The notes under the pieces are model-generated. The model saw only the letters and a program-made list of their open reading frames with translations. It did not search any database and was not told the DNA's origin. Source: an uncultured Acidobacteriota bacterium (lineage in GTDB: Bacteria; Acidobacteriota; Terriglobia; UBA7540). From it: DNA of 54,614 bases. The translations under genes were made by a program, and so were the position numbers. Where the stretch lies: positions 1-54,614 of the forward strand of contig CALCEB010000275.1 of assembly GCA_937900045.1 (NCBI GenBank), given 5' to 3'. This document shows, piece by piece, positions 35,753 to 44,554 of the stretch; position 1 is the stretch's first letter, and each line of letters opens with the position of its first letter.

Positions 35753-38700
35753 ATGAAAACGAGAGCCAGGTTTGAACAAATTAATCGCCGGACGTGTTTC
35801 CTCATGATGGGGCTGCTCGCTGCCTTTGTTTTGGGCTGCCTGCCGCTGTTCGCCCAATTCACAACCGCCAGACTGGGAGGCACTGTGACGGATCCTTCCG
35901 GAGCCGCCGTTCCCGGCGCTAAAGTCACGGTAAAGAATACGGCAACGGGATATAAGCAAACTACTTCCACCGGCGTAACCGGGGCCTATTTGTTTCCTAA
36001 CCTTCCGGTCGGAAGCTATGACCTCGCCGTGCAAAGAGCAGGATTTACAACGTATGTGCAGTATGGGATCACACTGGCCGTGAACCAAGCGGCCAGCCAG
36101 AACGTTCAATTGCAAGTCGGCCAAACCACGCAACAGGTTACGGTCCGGTCCAACACGCAGCTTGTCACAACCCAATCGGCCACGCTGGACCAGCTCGTCA
36201 ACCAGCGCACCATTGTGGACCTTCCGCTGAATGGCCGCGAGGTCCAGCAACTGGTGTTTCTCGCGGTTGGCGCTACGGATGTAAGTTCCCACTATTGCGG
36301 CGCAGGGTGTGAAGGCGGCACCTTGCCCGGCGAGCAATATGCCACGGTGAATGGAACGATGTCCAACGGCGTGAATTATCAGATGGACGGCACTGACAAC
36401 AACGACACCTATATCAATTCGAACCTTCCCTTCCCCAATCCCGACGCAGTCGAGCAATTTAGCGTGCAGACCGGAAATATGAGCGCCGCTTACGGCAACG
36501 CCGTCGGCGGAGTCGTTGACGTGGTGACCAAATCCGGCACGAATCAGTTTCATGGCGACGCCTTCGAGTTTGTACGGAATGGCGACTTGAACGCGCGGAA
36601 CTTCTTCGCCCCCACCCCGGATGCGTTGAAGCGCAACCAGTTTGGTGGAAGTATTGGCGGTCCGATTAAGAAAGATAAGCTATTTTTCTTTGGAACTTAT
36701 CAAGGCACTCGCATCCACACCGCGCCGCAAGGGAACATCACCTTCGTGCCCACCGCCGCGGAGCGGGCGGGGGACTTTTCGGACCTCCTGCCCAGCACTC
36801 AGCTTGTGAACCCCGTCACTGGCGTTCCGTTTCCCAATAACCAGATCCCCGCGGCCGATCTCAGTCCCGTGTCGAACTACCTCCTTCAATTCGTTCCCGT
36901 GCCTAATGGGCCCGGTCGCCAACTGACTTACGTCGGCGCCCCATCCATTGAAGATAGTGATGAGTTCCTGACCAAGATTGATTACTACGCCGGCAAGCAT
37001 CACCTGAGCGGGCGTTATTTCTTTCTGAATTTCAACTCGCCGCCTTTCGTGCCTCCCAAGTCGAACATTTTGGAGGCGAATCCGAACGGGAATCGCGTCA
37101 GGGCGCAGACCGTGAGCTTAAACGACACTTACAACGCCACGCCAACTCTCATGCTCAATACCTGGTTCGGCTGGAACCAGCAGAACGGCGGCTCTCTATC
37201 CGACGCGCCGTTCAGCATCGCTCAGGCTGGCGTAAAAGTGGCCACGACAACTCCGCCGGAGCTGTTCGTCAGCATCAACGGTGGCTTCACGATTAATACG
37301 AACCATCTGGGAGCGTTTAACCGCGGCGACCAGACCGCGCGTGAAGTTGTTACTCTAATGAAAGGGGCGCATGAGCTGCAATTTGGCGGCGAAGCTTTGC
37401 GCGTGCGCGCTCCCATGGCCAATGAGTTTGAGCAAAATGGGGAATTCTATTTTACCAATAATTTGTCGGGCGACAATCTGGCCGATTTCATGCTTGGCCA
37501 GGTGTCCCAGTTCATTCAGGCGGGCGGCTTATACCTGAATTTCACCGGGATCGACTGGAATACATTCGTTCAAGATGACTGGCGGGCCACTCCCGCTTTG
37601 ACGCTCAGCGCCGGCCTTCGTTGGGATCCTTTTCTGCCTTACCAGGATAGCAAAGGGCGCCTGGGTTGTTTTGTTCCCGGTGCTCAATCTCAGCGCTATC
37701 CCAATTCTCCCGCAGGCCTGATCTTTGGCGGAAGCAATCACGATCCCGGATGTCCACCCGCGTCGATTTACAGTAATCTTTCGAATTTTGGACCGCGGCT
37801 GGGCTTTGCATACCGCCTGACTCAGGATGGTAAGACCAGCATTCGAGGCGGCGCTGGCTATTATTATGAACCGCCGAACACCGTCGCTTTCCAGGATGTC
37901 GTGGGCATTCCGCCCTTCGCTCCCATCATCAATCTTACCGATGTGAACTTCTCGGATCCCTATGGCAGCGCAGGGATCGCGAATCCTTTCCCAGCGTCGT
38001 TCGGCCCTAAAATCCCAGGACCCAATGCCACTTTTCCGTCCGACATTTCGTTTACCCAGATCTTCTCAAGAGACTTTCGCCTTCCTCAAGTACTCACCTG
38101 GAACTTAACGCTGGAACGGCAGCTCGCGGCCAGTTGGTTAATCCGGGCTGCCTACGTCGGGAATAAGGGAACATATCTGTTTGGAACCAATGACCAGGAA
38201 ACTGGCCTCCAGGCTCTCAATCCTGCTATCTACATTCCCGGCGTCGGTCCGAACGGACAGCCCCTATCGACGGAGGCAAATACCCAGCAAAGACGCTTGT
38301 ATCCTAATTTCGGGTTTGTGAATGCCATCGTCTCGGCGATCAACAGCAACTACAACGGCTTTCAATTGACTGTGGAAAAGCGGTTCAGCCAGGGGCTATC
38401 TCTGCTGGCAAACTACTCCTGGTCGAAAGAGATGAACGACTTCGCGCCTCTGGGAGCGTTCAATTCAAACACCGACCCGTTCAACCGCGCGTTTGACTAT
38501 GGCCCGTCTGACGATAACCTACCCAACGTCATAAAATTTTCCGGACTCTACCAATTTCCCCGCGCGGACCTCAATGGGTTTGCGGATAAATTCGTGAACG
38601 GATGGGAACTTTCCTCCATTTTGTCTTGGCAAAGCGGGTTTCCATTCTCAGTGTTCAGCGGCTTCGATAATTCTTTCAGTAGTGTCGGCGAAGATCGCGC

Positions 38701-39058
38701 AAACTTCACCGGAACCAATATCCACGCGGCTGCGCTCAATCCGGGCCGGCCCCACGGCCAGTTGGTTAACGAATGGTTTAACACTTCGCTGTTTGCTCCC
38801 AATACGATCGGGTCATTTGGAAATTCCGGGAAGAACTTCCTGGTTGGTCCTGGCTCTTTCAATACCGATCTCGCCTTGCTCAAGAACACAAGAATCACGG
38901 AGCGAACTTCGCTTCAGTTCCGCGCCGAGTTCTTCAACGCCTTTAACAACGTTAACTTCGGTACTCCGGACAATATTCTGACCGATTCAGCGTTCGGGCA
39001 GATTACGTCGGCGTCGGATCCCCGGATTTTGCAGTTCGCCCTAAAATTCATGTTTTAA
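35753..39058 (+). CDS. TonB-dependent transporter, Oar-like, with N-terminal carboxypeptidase-regulatory domain
   Basis: An 1101-residue outer-membrane protein. After a signal peptide (LLAAFVLGCLPLFAQF) comes a CarboxypepD_reg domain (GGTVTDPSGAAVPGAKVTVKN...), then a plug domain (VDLPLNGREVQQLVFL, QMDGTDNNDTYIN, GGVVDVVTKSGTNQFHGDAFEF), then a large barrel ending in an aromatic residue (LQFALKFMF), as expected for BAM insertion. It should import oligosaccharides with TonB energy; the ligand is inferred from neighbouring glycan genes. CAGGAGG 6 nt before ATG 35753 sets the start. Full length for the family. Confidence 0.95.
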   Translation: MKTRARFEQINRRTCFLMMGLLAAFVLGCLPLFAQFTTARLGGTVTDPSGAAVPGAKVTVKNTATGYKQTTSTGVTGAYLFPNLPVGSYDLAVQRAGFTTYVQYGITLAVNQAASQNVQLQVGQTTQQVTVRSNTQLVTTQSATLDQLVNQRTIVDLPLNGREVQQLVFLAVGATDVSSHYCGAGCEGGTLPGEQYATVNGTMSNGVNYQMDGTDNNDTYINSNLPFPNPDAVEQFSVQTGNMSAAYGNAVGGVVDVVTKSGTNQFHGDAFEFVRNGDLNARNFFAPTPDALKRNQFGGSIGGPIKKDKLFFFGTYQGTRIHTAPQGNITFVPTAAERAGDFSDLLPSTQLVNPVTGVPFPNNQIPAADLSPVSNYLLQFVPVPNGPGRQLTYVGAPSIEDSDEFLTKIDYYAGKHHLSGRYFFLNFNSPPFVPPKSNILEANPNGNRVRAQTVSLNDTYNATPTLMLNTWFGWNQQNGGSLSDAPFSIAQAGVKVATTTPPELFVSINGGFTINTNHLGAFNRGDQTAREVVTLMKGAHELQFGGEALRVRAPMANEFEQNGEFYFTNNLSGDNLADFMLGQVSQFIQAGGLYLNFTGIDWNTFVQDDWRATPALTLSAGLRWDPFLPYQDSKGRLGCFVPGAQSQRYPNSPAGLIFGGSNHDPGCPPASIYSNLSNFGPRLGFAYRLTQDGKTSIRGGAGYYYEPPNTVAFQDVVGIPPFAPIINLTDVNFSDPYGSAGIANPFPASFGPKIPGPNATFPSDISFTQIFSRDFRLPQVLTWNLTLERQLAASWLIRAAYVGNKGTYLFGTNDQETGLQALNPAIYIPGVGPNGQPLSTEANTQQRRLYPNFGFVNAIVSAINSNYNGFQLTVEKRFSQGLSLLANYSWSKEMNDFAPLGAFNSNTDPFNRAFDYGPSDDNLPNVIKFSGLYQFPRADLNGFADKFVNGWELSSILSWQSGFPFSVFSGFDNSFSSVGEDRANFTGTNIHAAALNPGRPHGQLVNEWFNTSLFAPNTIGSFGNSGKNFLVGPGSFNTDLALLKNTRITERTSLQFRAEFFNAFNNVNFGTPDNILTDSAFGQITSASDPRILQFALKFMF

Positions 39059-39231
39059 GCGAAATTTTTGCTAACTGCCCGGGTCCCGGATCAAGAACAA
39101 GCGGCGCGGAGTTGTGCATTTCAGATACGCTACGGCTCTTCCCATGCTCTTTGTTACAGGCCCCTGAGAATCCCTAACTGGGAAAGTTCACTCTGCCCGT
39201 AAAATGCCGAACGGGGAAATTTGGAGGTACC

Positions 39232-41199
39232 GTGAAATCCAAGTGGTTGCTTGCTCTTCTCACGTTTTCATTTTTCGTTTTTCAGCCGGCGAGAGCCCAG
39301 AGCACACCGGAGACGGTTACGCCCATTTTGCGAATGCCCATCCAAGCCACACCAGTCACCGCATTTCAGCTCCAGGAATTTCTCGCGACTCGTATTCCCA
39401 AACTTCCCTCCCCTACTTCGTCTGCCGAATGGACAGCGGAGGAAGTTCGTCTGAGACAACACATCCTGAATGACATTGCTTTTCATGGATGGCCTCGCCA
39501 GTGGATTGACTCGCCACCGAAATTTGAAGATGCCGGCGTCATCAAGACAGGTCATGGCTACCGCCTGCGCAAACTTCGTTACGAAATCGTGCCCGGCTTC
39601 TGGTCCGCAGCCATTCTTTATGAGCCGGACATAATCCACGGCAGGATTCCGGCCATCCTCAACGTCCACGGCCACGAACCTCTTGGGATGGCAGCGGAAT
39701 ACAAGCAGAAACGCTGCATCAATTTCGCCAAGCGCGGCATCCTGGCTTTGAGCCTGGAGTGGTTTGGCTTTGGGCAACTTTCCCAACCCGAGAATGGCCA
39801 CGATTTCGGCGCGCACCTTGATTTGGTGGGCGCAAACGAACTTGGGCTCTTTTATCTCGCAATGCGAAGAGGTCTCGATTATCTCGCAACCCTTCCGGAA
39901 GTCGATACAAGCCGTCTGGGTGTGACCGGCCTTTCGGGTGGCGGCTGGCAGACCATCGTGCTGTCGGCGCTCGATGCTCGAGTGAAGGTTGCCGTTGAAG
40001 TAGCAGGCTTCGCGTCGCTCCAGACGAACATCACCCACCCTGTAGATACCGACGAGATTGAGGAAGATCCAACCGATTTCTCTAAAGGCGAAGATTATCC
40101 TGACCTTGTTGCAATGCGCGCACCCCGGCCCACCTTGTTGATCCACAATGCTATGGACAATTGCTGTTTCCGGGCGATGCTCGTGAAGCCGTACATCTAC
40201 GAAGCCATCAAGCCGTTTTTTCAACTCTACGGAAAACCGAATGCGCTGGCATGGCATGAAAACCGAGACCCTGGGACCCACAATTATCAGCTCGATAATC
40301 GCCAACAGGCCTATGCTTTCTTCACCCGTTACTTCAACCTGCCGGTTTCCGGGGAAGAGATACCCAGCGACCAGGAGATCAAGAGCATCGACGAGTTGAA
40401 GGTGGATTTATCTGCTGACAACCTGACGGTCCTGGGCCTTGCCCGGAAGTTGGCGAGTGAAATCTCTCGCCCGCCAGAACCCTCAGATACATCCCAATGG
40501 GCTCCCGCGGAAAGGACCAAGCTCAAGTCCGTAATACGGTATAAGCTTGCCACAGTGAAGAACGCCTGGAGAATGTGGAATACCAAGGGCAACGGTGTGG
40601 AAACCCTTTCCTACCGGTTGGAGTTCAATAACGGGCTGAGCGCAGCCGGAGATTGGTTGCAAGGCATCGCGGTTCCTGCAAATGCTCCCGCCACCATCGT
40701 GCTGGATGACAACGGCCGGAAAGCCGCCGGGGATTTGGTGTCGAATCTGGTCAACCGTGGTAAACAGGTTCTTGCTTTGGATGTGATTTTCAATGGGGAG
40801 ATGCGTCCACAGAAGCCTGACCCGACTGACTATGAACTTCTGGTCTCGACCACCGGAGAACGCCCGCTGGGCCTGGAAGTGGCCCAGCTTATCGGCACAG
40901 CTAAATGGTTTCGCAAGACGTCGGGAAACCGGCAGATCCGCCTTGAAACAAAGGGCATACGCAGCCAGGTTGTTGCCATCACGGCGGCTGCCATTGAGCC
41001 TTCACTGTTTTCGGAAGTCGTCACTTATGGCGGAATGAAAAGTCTGGATTATCTGCTCGCCAAGCCCGTCCCGCTCCGCAAAGCGCCGGAACTCTTCTGC
41101 CTCGACTTTTACAAACACTTTGATTTGGATCAACTCGTCGCATTAGCGCGGCCCGTGAAAGTAGGCCAGTTGAAGACGGTGGGAGTGGCCTCGAAGTAA
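39232..41199 (+). CDS. Secreted alpha/beta hydrolase (esterase) with a degenerate second domain
   Basis: A 655-residue exported protein (signal LLALLTFSFFVFQPARAQ). The first domain has AILNVHGHEPLG, nucleophile GVTGLSGGGWQT, acid in LIHNAMDNC and histidine in DPGTHNY. A second domain (TIVLDDNGRKAAGD, QVLALDVIFNGE) keeps the fold but shows TKGIRSQV where a nucleophile elbow would be, with no GxSxG. The design mirrors the protein at 27597, so the two are probably old paralogues. GGAGG 5 nt before GTG 39232 sets the start. It directly follows the TonB transporter gene and may hydrolyse the imported glycan's ester groups. Confidence 0.85.
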   Translation: MKSKWLLALLTFSFFVFQPARAQSTPETVTPILRMPIQATPVTAFQLQEFLATRIPKLPSPTSSAEWTAEEVRLRQHILNDIAFHGWPRQWIDSPPKFEDAGVIKTGHGYRLRKLRYEIVPGFWSAAILYEPDIIHGRIPAILNVHGHEPLGMAAEYKQKRCINFAKRGILALSLEWFGFGQLSQPENGHDFGAHLDLVGANELGLFYLAMRRGLDYLATLPEVDTSRLGVTGLSGGGWQTIVLSALDARVKVAVEVAGFASLQTNITHPVDTDEIEEDPTDFSKGEDYPDLVAMRAPRPTLLIHNAMDNCCFRAMLVKPYIYEAIKPFFQLYGKPNALAWHENRDPGTHNYQLDNRQQAYAFFTRYFNLPVSGEEIPSDQEIKSIDELKVDLSADNLTVLGLARKLASEISRPPEPSDTSQWAPAERTKLKSVIRYKLATVKNAWRMWNTKGNGVETLSYRLEFNNGLSAAGDWLQGIAVPANAPATIVLDDNGRKAAGDLVSNLVNRGKQVLALDVIFNGEMRPQKPDPTDYELLVSTTGERPLGLEVAQLIGTAKWFRKTSGNRQIRLETKGIRSQVVAITAAAIEPSLFSEVVTYGGMKSLDYLLAKPVPLRKAPELFCLDFYKHFDLDQLVALARPVKVGQLKTVGVASK

Positions 41200-41219
41200 A
41201 AGCCACTTTCGCGGCGCAA

Positions 41220-41398
41220 GTGGACCCCACGGTTTCAGTTCTGCAAGTTGACGCGGCCGATGTGTCGCCCTGGCGGTTTTCGTAAACTACGCTTGCCATC
41301 CAGTGATCTTCGGCTCTGATAATTTGCAGTTCTCGGCTGACTATCCTGGGATGATGACTCAAGTGGTTGAGCATATGATAAACGGCCCGCCACTATAA
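41220..41398 (+). pseudogene. Neutral/alkaline ceramidase-like N-terminal relic, frameshifted
   Basis: The 3' part reads A-L-A-V-F-V-N-Y-A-C-H-P-V-I-F-G and S-A-D-Y-P-G-M-M, the motif of neutral/alkaline non-lysosomal ceramidase-type domains common in acidobacteria and planctomycetes. The 5' part (VDPTVSVLQVDAAD) is in another frame. It ends in TAA at 41396-41398. Only about 60 codons remain. Confidence 0.65.
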
Positions 41399-41805
41399 TT
41401 GCGGCAAGCCTTTCGCTCAAAGTTGGGGCATATGTGATTTTACCTTGACAAAGAACGGTATGAATGGAGTAATTGCCATGTCATAAACATCGAAGCCGGG
41501 CGCAAGAAATGCCCTGCTGCTTGGGGCCTTTGGCTGCATTGAACCTGCAATTTTGGGGATGAGGACGACTTCTTGCCAACGGGCGCCCGCCGCCCATATT
41601 ACAAAGCGACGGGAATATGCAGCGGCGCTCGAACGGCATGGTTAAAGCGGTGCCCGGACGGACCTGCTTGAGTCAGAGCCAGTAAGAATCGAGGTTTTGA
41701 TTCCTGTTTGTCATATGGATTGGTTGCCAGCCGCGCGCCGCGGTTTCAGCAGGATGCCAGGTTTTTCGCGGCACGCGGCAGCCACAAAGCCCGTGGAGAT
41801 GTTTT
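41399..41805. other. Intergenic region upstream of cheA
   Basis: No gene can be supported. TTGACA at 41445-41450 with AGTAAT 17 nt downstream is a fair sigma-70 promoter about 340 bases before cheA. The rest shows nothing I recognise. Confidence 0.35.
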
Positions 41806-43206
41806 GTGGCGGCAAGGGACATGAATCCCGTGAGCGAGAACGACGAAATAATTAAAGAATTTCTCACTGAAAGCACCGAAAATCTGGACCAGCTCGACCG
41901 CGATCTGATCGGCCTTGAGAAAGATCCCACCTCCCACGAAATCCTGAGCAGTATCTTCCGGACAATTCACTCCCTCAAAGGAACCACAGGGTTTCTGGGC
42001 TTTACAAAGCTAGAATCCGTGGCGCACTCTGGAGAAAACCTTCTTGGCCGCGTTCGTGACGGGGAGATTAAGCTGACGCCCGAGGTCACCGGTGGGCTTC
42101 TGGCCATGGTGGACGCGGTGCGGGAGATGCTGGCCGCCATCGAGTCAACCTCCAAGGATGGCGCCTATGACTATAAGCCACTGATAGAGACCCTCCAGCA
42201 TTTACAGGAACCGCCAGCGGCCCAACCGCCCGGCGAAAAGGCCGGGACTGTAAAGGAGGCAAAACGGTGGGAGGATGAGGAGGATATATCCCCGCCACTT
42301 GGCCAAATCCTCATTCGCTCCAATCAGGTCACGGAAACGCAAGTGAATGAAGCCCTCCAAGCTCAGCGTGCCGGAGACCCCCGCCATCTGGGAGAGATTC
42401 TTGTTGAGCGCGGAGCGGTCCCATCCAGAGTCATTAAAGCCGCGCTTGAAGAGCAAAGACAGGCGCAGGTATTGTTGGCTGCCAGCAACTCCATCCGAGT
42501 TGATGTGGCTCAGCTTGACAAGCTGATGAACCTGGTGGGCGAGCTGGTTCATGTTAGAAACCAGATCCTGCAATACGGCGTCGCCCAGCGGGACCCTACA
42601 ATGCTCGCAGCCTTTCAGCGGCTAAATTTGATTACCACCAACCTGCTCGCGGGCGTGATGAAGACGCGCATGCAGCCGGTTGAAAATGTTTGGAGCAAGA
42701 TTCCGAGAATGGTCCGGGATCTTGCTGTGAGTCTTGGGAAGCAGGTGCGCGTGGAGATGGAGGGCAAGGAAACGGATCTCGATAAAGCCATCATCGAAGC
42801 CATCAAAGATCCTCTCATGCACATCGTTCGCAACGCCGTGGACCATGGCATTGAACTTCCGGGATACCAGGTGGCTGCGGGAAAGCCGTCTGGGGCCCTG
42901 CTACTCCTCCGCGCTTATCACGAGGGCGGTCAAGTGAACATTGAAATCTCGGATGACGGCGCCGGAATCAACACCAGCCGGGTTAAACAAAAGGCGGTTG
43001 AGCGCCATCTGATTACCCCCGAACGGGCCGCCCGGATGGGGGAGCGTGAAGCGGTCAACTTGATTTTCCTTCCCGGATTTTCCACCGCCCGCATCGTTAC
43101 TAATGTCTCCGGGCGCGGGGTGGGTCTGGACGTCGTAAAAACCAATATTGAAAAGATTGGCGGCACGGTTGACGTTGAGACCCGGCGCGGCCAGGGATCG
43201 ACCTAA
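41806..43206 (+). CDS. cheA: Chemotaxis-type histidine kinase CheA, N-terminal part (split by a frameshift)
   Basis: Residues 1-105 are the HPt domain with phospho-acceptor H55 in TIHSLKGTTGF. Residues about 160-225 hold two tandem segments, LGQILIRSNQVTETQVNEALQAQ and LGEILVERGAVPSRVIKAALEEQ, resembling the MshEN/GspE N-terminal domain in place of the usual P2. Then come the dimerisation helices (LDKLMNLVGELVHVRNQI) and the ATPase with N box HIVRNAVDHGIE, G1 DDGAGI, F box LPGFST and G2 GRGVGLDVV. The frame stops at TAA just after GQGST; the P5 domain continues one frame away. GGAGATG precedes the GTG start. Confidence 0.9.
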   Translation: MAARDMNPVSENDEIIKEFLTESTENLDQLDRDLIGLEKDPTSHEILSSIFRTIHSLKGTTGFLGFTKLESVAHSGENLLGRVRDGEIKLTPEVTGGLLAMVDAVREMLAAIESTSKDGAYDYKPLIETLQHLQEPPAAQPPGEKAGTVKEAKRWEDEEDISPPLGQILIRSNQVTETQVNEALQAQRAGDPRHLGEILVERGAVPSRVIKAALEEQRQAQVLLAASNSIRVDVAQLDKLMNLVGELVHVRNQILQYGVAQRDPTMLAAFQRLNLITTNLLAGVMKTRMQPVENVWSKIPRMVRDLAVSLGKQVRVEMEGKETDLDKAIIEAIKDPLMHIVRNAVDHGIELPGYQVAAGKPSGALLLLRAYHEGGQVNIEISDDGAGINTSRVKQKAVERHLITPERAARMGEREAVNLIFLPGFSTARIVTNVSGRGVGLDVVKTNIEKIGGTVDVETRRGQGST

Positions 43207-43220
43207 AGATCAAGATCCCC

Positions 43221-43715
43221 TTGACACTGGCGATTATTCCGGCACTCATCGTGATGTGTCAGGGTCAGCGTTTTGCTATTCCCAAAGTCAGCTTGCTGGA
43301 GCTTGTGAAGCTGGAAAAAGATGAGGCGCGACAGGAAATTGGACGGGTTCAGGGGGCGCCCGTTTACCGGCTGCACGGCCGCTGGCTGTCCCTCGTCGAC
43401 CTGAAAACGGAGCTGGAGCTTGGCGCAGCGCCCTCGCAGGCCGCTATGCGCGCAATGGGTGGCGATGCTGTGAACATCGTGTTTCTTCATGCGGACGGCC
43501 GCCAGTTTGGACTGGTGGTCGACGAGATTATTAGCACGGAAGAGATTGTGATGAAGCCGCTCGGGAAGGAATTGAAGGGACTTGCCATCTACGCCGGCGC
43601 CACCGTGATGGGTGATGGCCGCGTCACACTAGTACTGGATGTGGGTGGGTTCGCGCAGCGTCCGAACGTGTTGACCGCCTCCGTCAAGCCCATCAGGCCA
43701 GAGGTCGTGGCATAG
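43221..43715 (+). CDS. cheA: CheW-like P5 domain of CheA, separated by frameshift
   Basis: This frame encodes the missing C-terminal domain of CheA: LTLAIIPALIVMCQGQRFAIPKVSLLELVKL is the standard continuation of the ATPase domain, followed by a CheW-like fold (LVVDEIISTEEIVMKPLG, GATVMGDGRVTLVLDVGG). The natural join ACC-TTA-AAG-ATC-AAG would need one extra T at about 43204. As encoded, it starts only at a TTG without its own ribosome binding site, so it is probably not made alone. Either the gene is dead, or the base is a sequencing error, or frameshifting occurs. Confidence 0.85.
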   Translation: MTLAIIPALIVMCQGQRFAIPKVSLLELVKLEKDEARQEIGRVQGAPVYRLHGRWLSLVDLKTELELGAAPSQAAMRAMGGDAVNIVFLHADGRQFGLVVDEIISTEEIVMKPLGKELKGLAIYAGATVMGDGRVTLVLDVGGFAQRPNVLTASVKPIRPEVVA

Positions 43716-43716
43716 T

Positions 43717-43765
43717 TTGTTTGCTCTAGCGGCCCTTGGAGCTTGGCCTGATGGGGCTTCAACCT
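43717..43765. repeat. Decayed palindromic repeat between cheA and cheW
   Basis: GTTTGTTTGCTCTAGCGGC followed by CTTGGAGCTTGGCCTGATGGGGC matches the left arm of the 7081 element (TTTGCTGTAGCGGCGCTCGGAGCTTGCCCTGGCAGGG) with several changes. The right arm is not recognisable. Confidence 0.4.
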
Positions 43766-43888
43766 CGCCCTCCCCGGAACGAGGGGACGTGAATATTTTG
43801 GGCGGCTCGCACGGCGCGGTTGTCCCCATGCCCTGAGGGTCCTCCAAGGGAAGTTCGTGAATAACCCGGATCAAAACAGGGTTGAAAC

Positions 43889-44329
43889 ATGGGTGAAGGA
43901 AGACAATTTACAACGTTTTATCTGGCGGGAAGTTTATTCGGCGTGAGCGCGGATACGGTCCACGAAATTCTGCGCTCCCAGGAAATGACTCCCGTGCCCC
44001 TGGCTCCTCCAGAGGTAAGCGGGCTGATTAATCTGCGGGGACAAATCGTGACGGCCATTGACCTGCGCCGCCTGGGAATGAAAGCCCGGGAGCGTGGTAA
44101 GCTACCGGTGAGTGTGGTCGTTCGTTCGGGTGGCGGGCTTCTCAGCCTCCTGGTTGACGAGATTGGAGACGTCGTGGAGGCGCCGGAAGATACCTTCCAG
44201 CCGCCGCCCGAAACTCTTGGGTCCAAGGCACGGGAAATAGTGCGCGGAGTACATAAGCTCGACAATCACCTATTACAGATTCTAGATATTGAAGCGTTGA
44301 GCTGCGAAAGAGAAGTGGAGAAGACTTAG
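43889..44329 (+). CDS. cheW: CheW-type coupling protein
   Basis: A 146-residue single-domain CheW protein: FYLAGSLFGVSADTVHEIL, PPEVSGLINLRGQIVTAIDLRRLG (the NLRG signature), LLVDEIGDVVEAP and HLLQILDIEAL. It would couple receptors to CheA. It lies 173 bases after the CheA P5 fragment on the same strand. No receptor or response regulator gene is visible in the window, so the output is unknown. ATG 43889 has a weak ribosome binding site. Confidence 0.9.
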   Translation: MGEGRQFTTFYLAGSLFGVSADTVHEILRSQEMTPVPLAPPEVSGLINLRGQIVTAIDLRRLGMKARERGKLPVSVVVRSGGGLLSLLVDEIGDVVEAPEDTFQPPPETLGSKAREIVRGVHKLDNHLLQILDIEALSCEREVEKT

Positions 44330-44554
44330 CTTGAAATATTTATGATCTTGCCAGTGGGACCGTCAATGTAGGGTTTCAGCCGCCTGCTTTGGCGCCTTTG
44401 AGTGGGACGACAGCTCTGAGATTTTTCAAGTAAAGGGGACGCAAAGCGCAGGGGCCGGGATCGTTGTGCGCCAGACTTTGGACCGGCGATAGATTCCCTC
44501 AATACGCCGTGAATTTATTTACCCACGTGGCTTAGCGCATTGTCAGGCGATTGA

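Noticed and set aside
35402..36553. A 383-codon frame antisense to the oxidoreductase and TonB genes
   Set aside because: It crosses two genes and an intergenic gap and has no recognisable motif.
39268..40305. A 345-codon frame antisense to the esterase at 39232
   Set aside because: Fully antisense to a gene with intact catalytic motifs and lacking any family signature.
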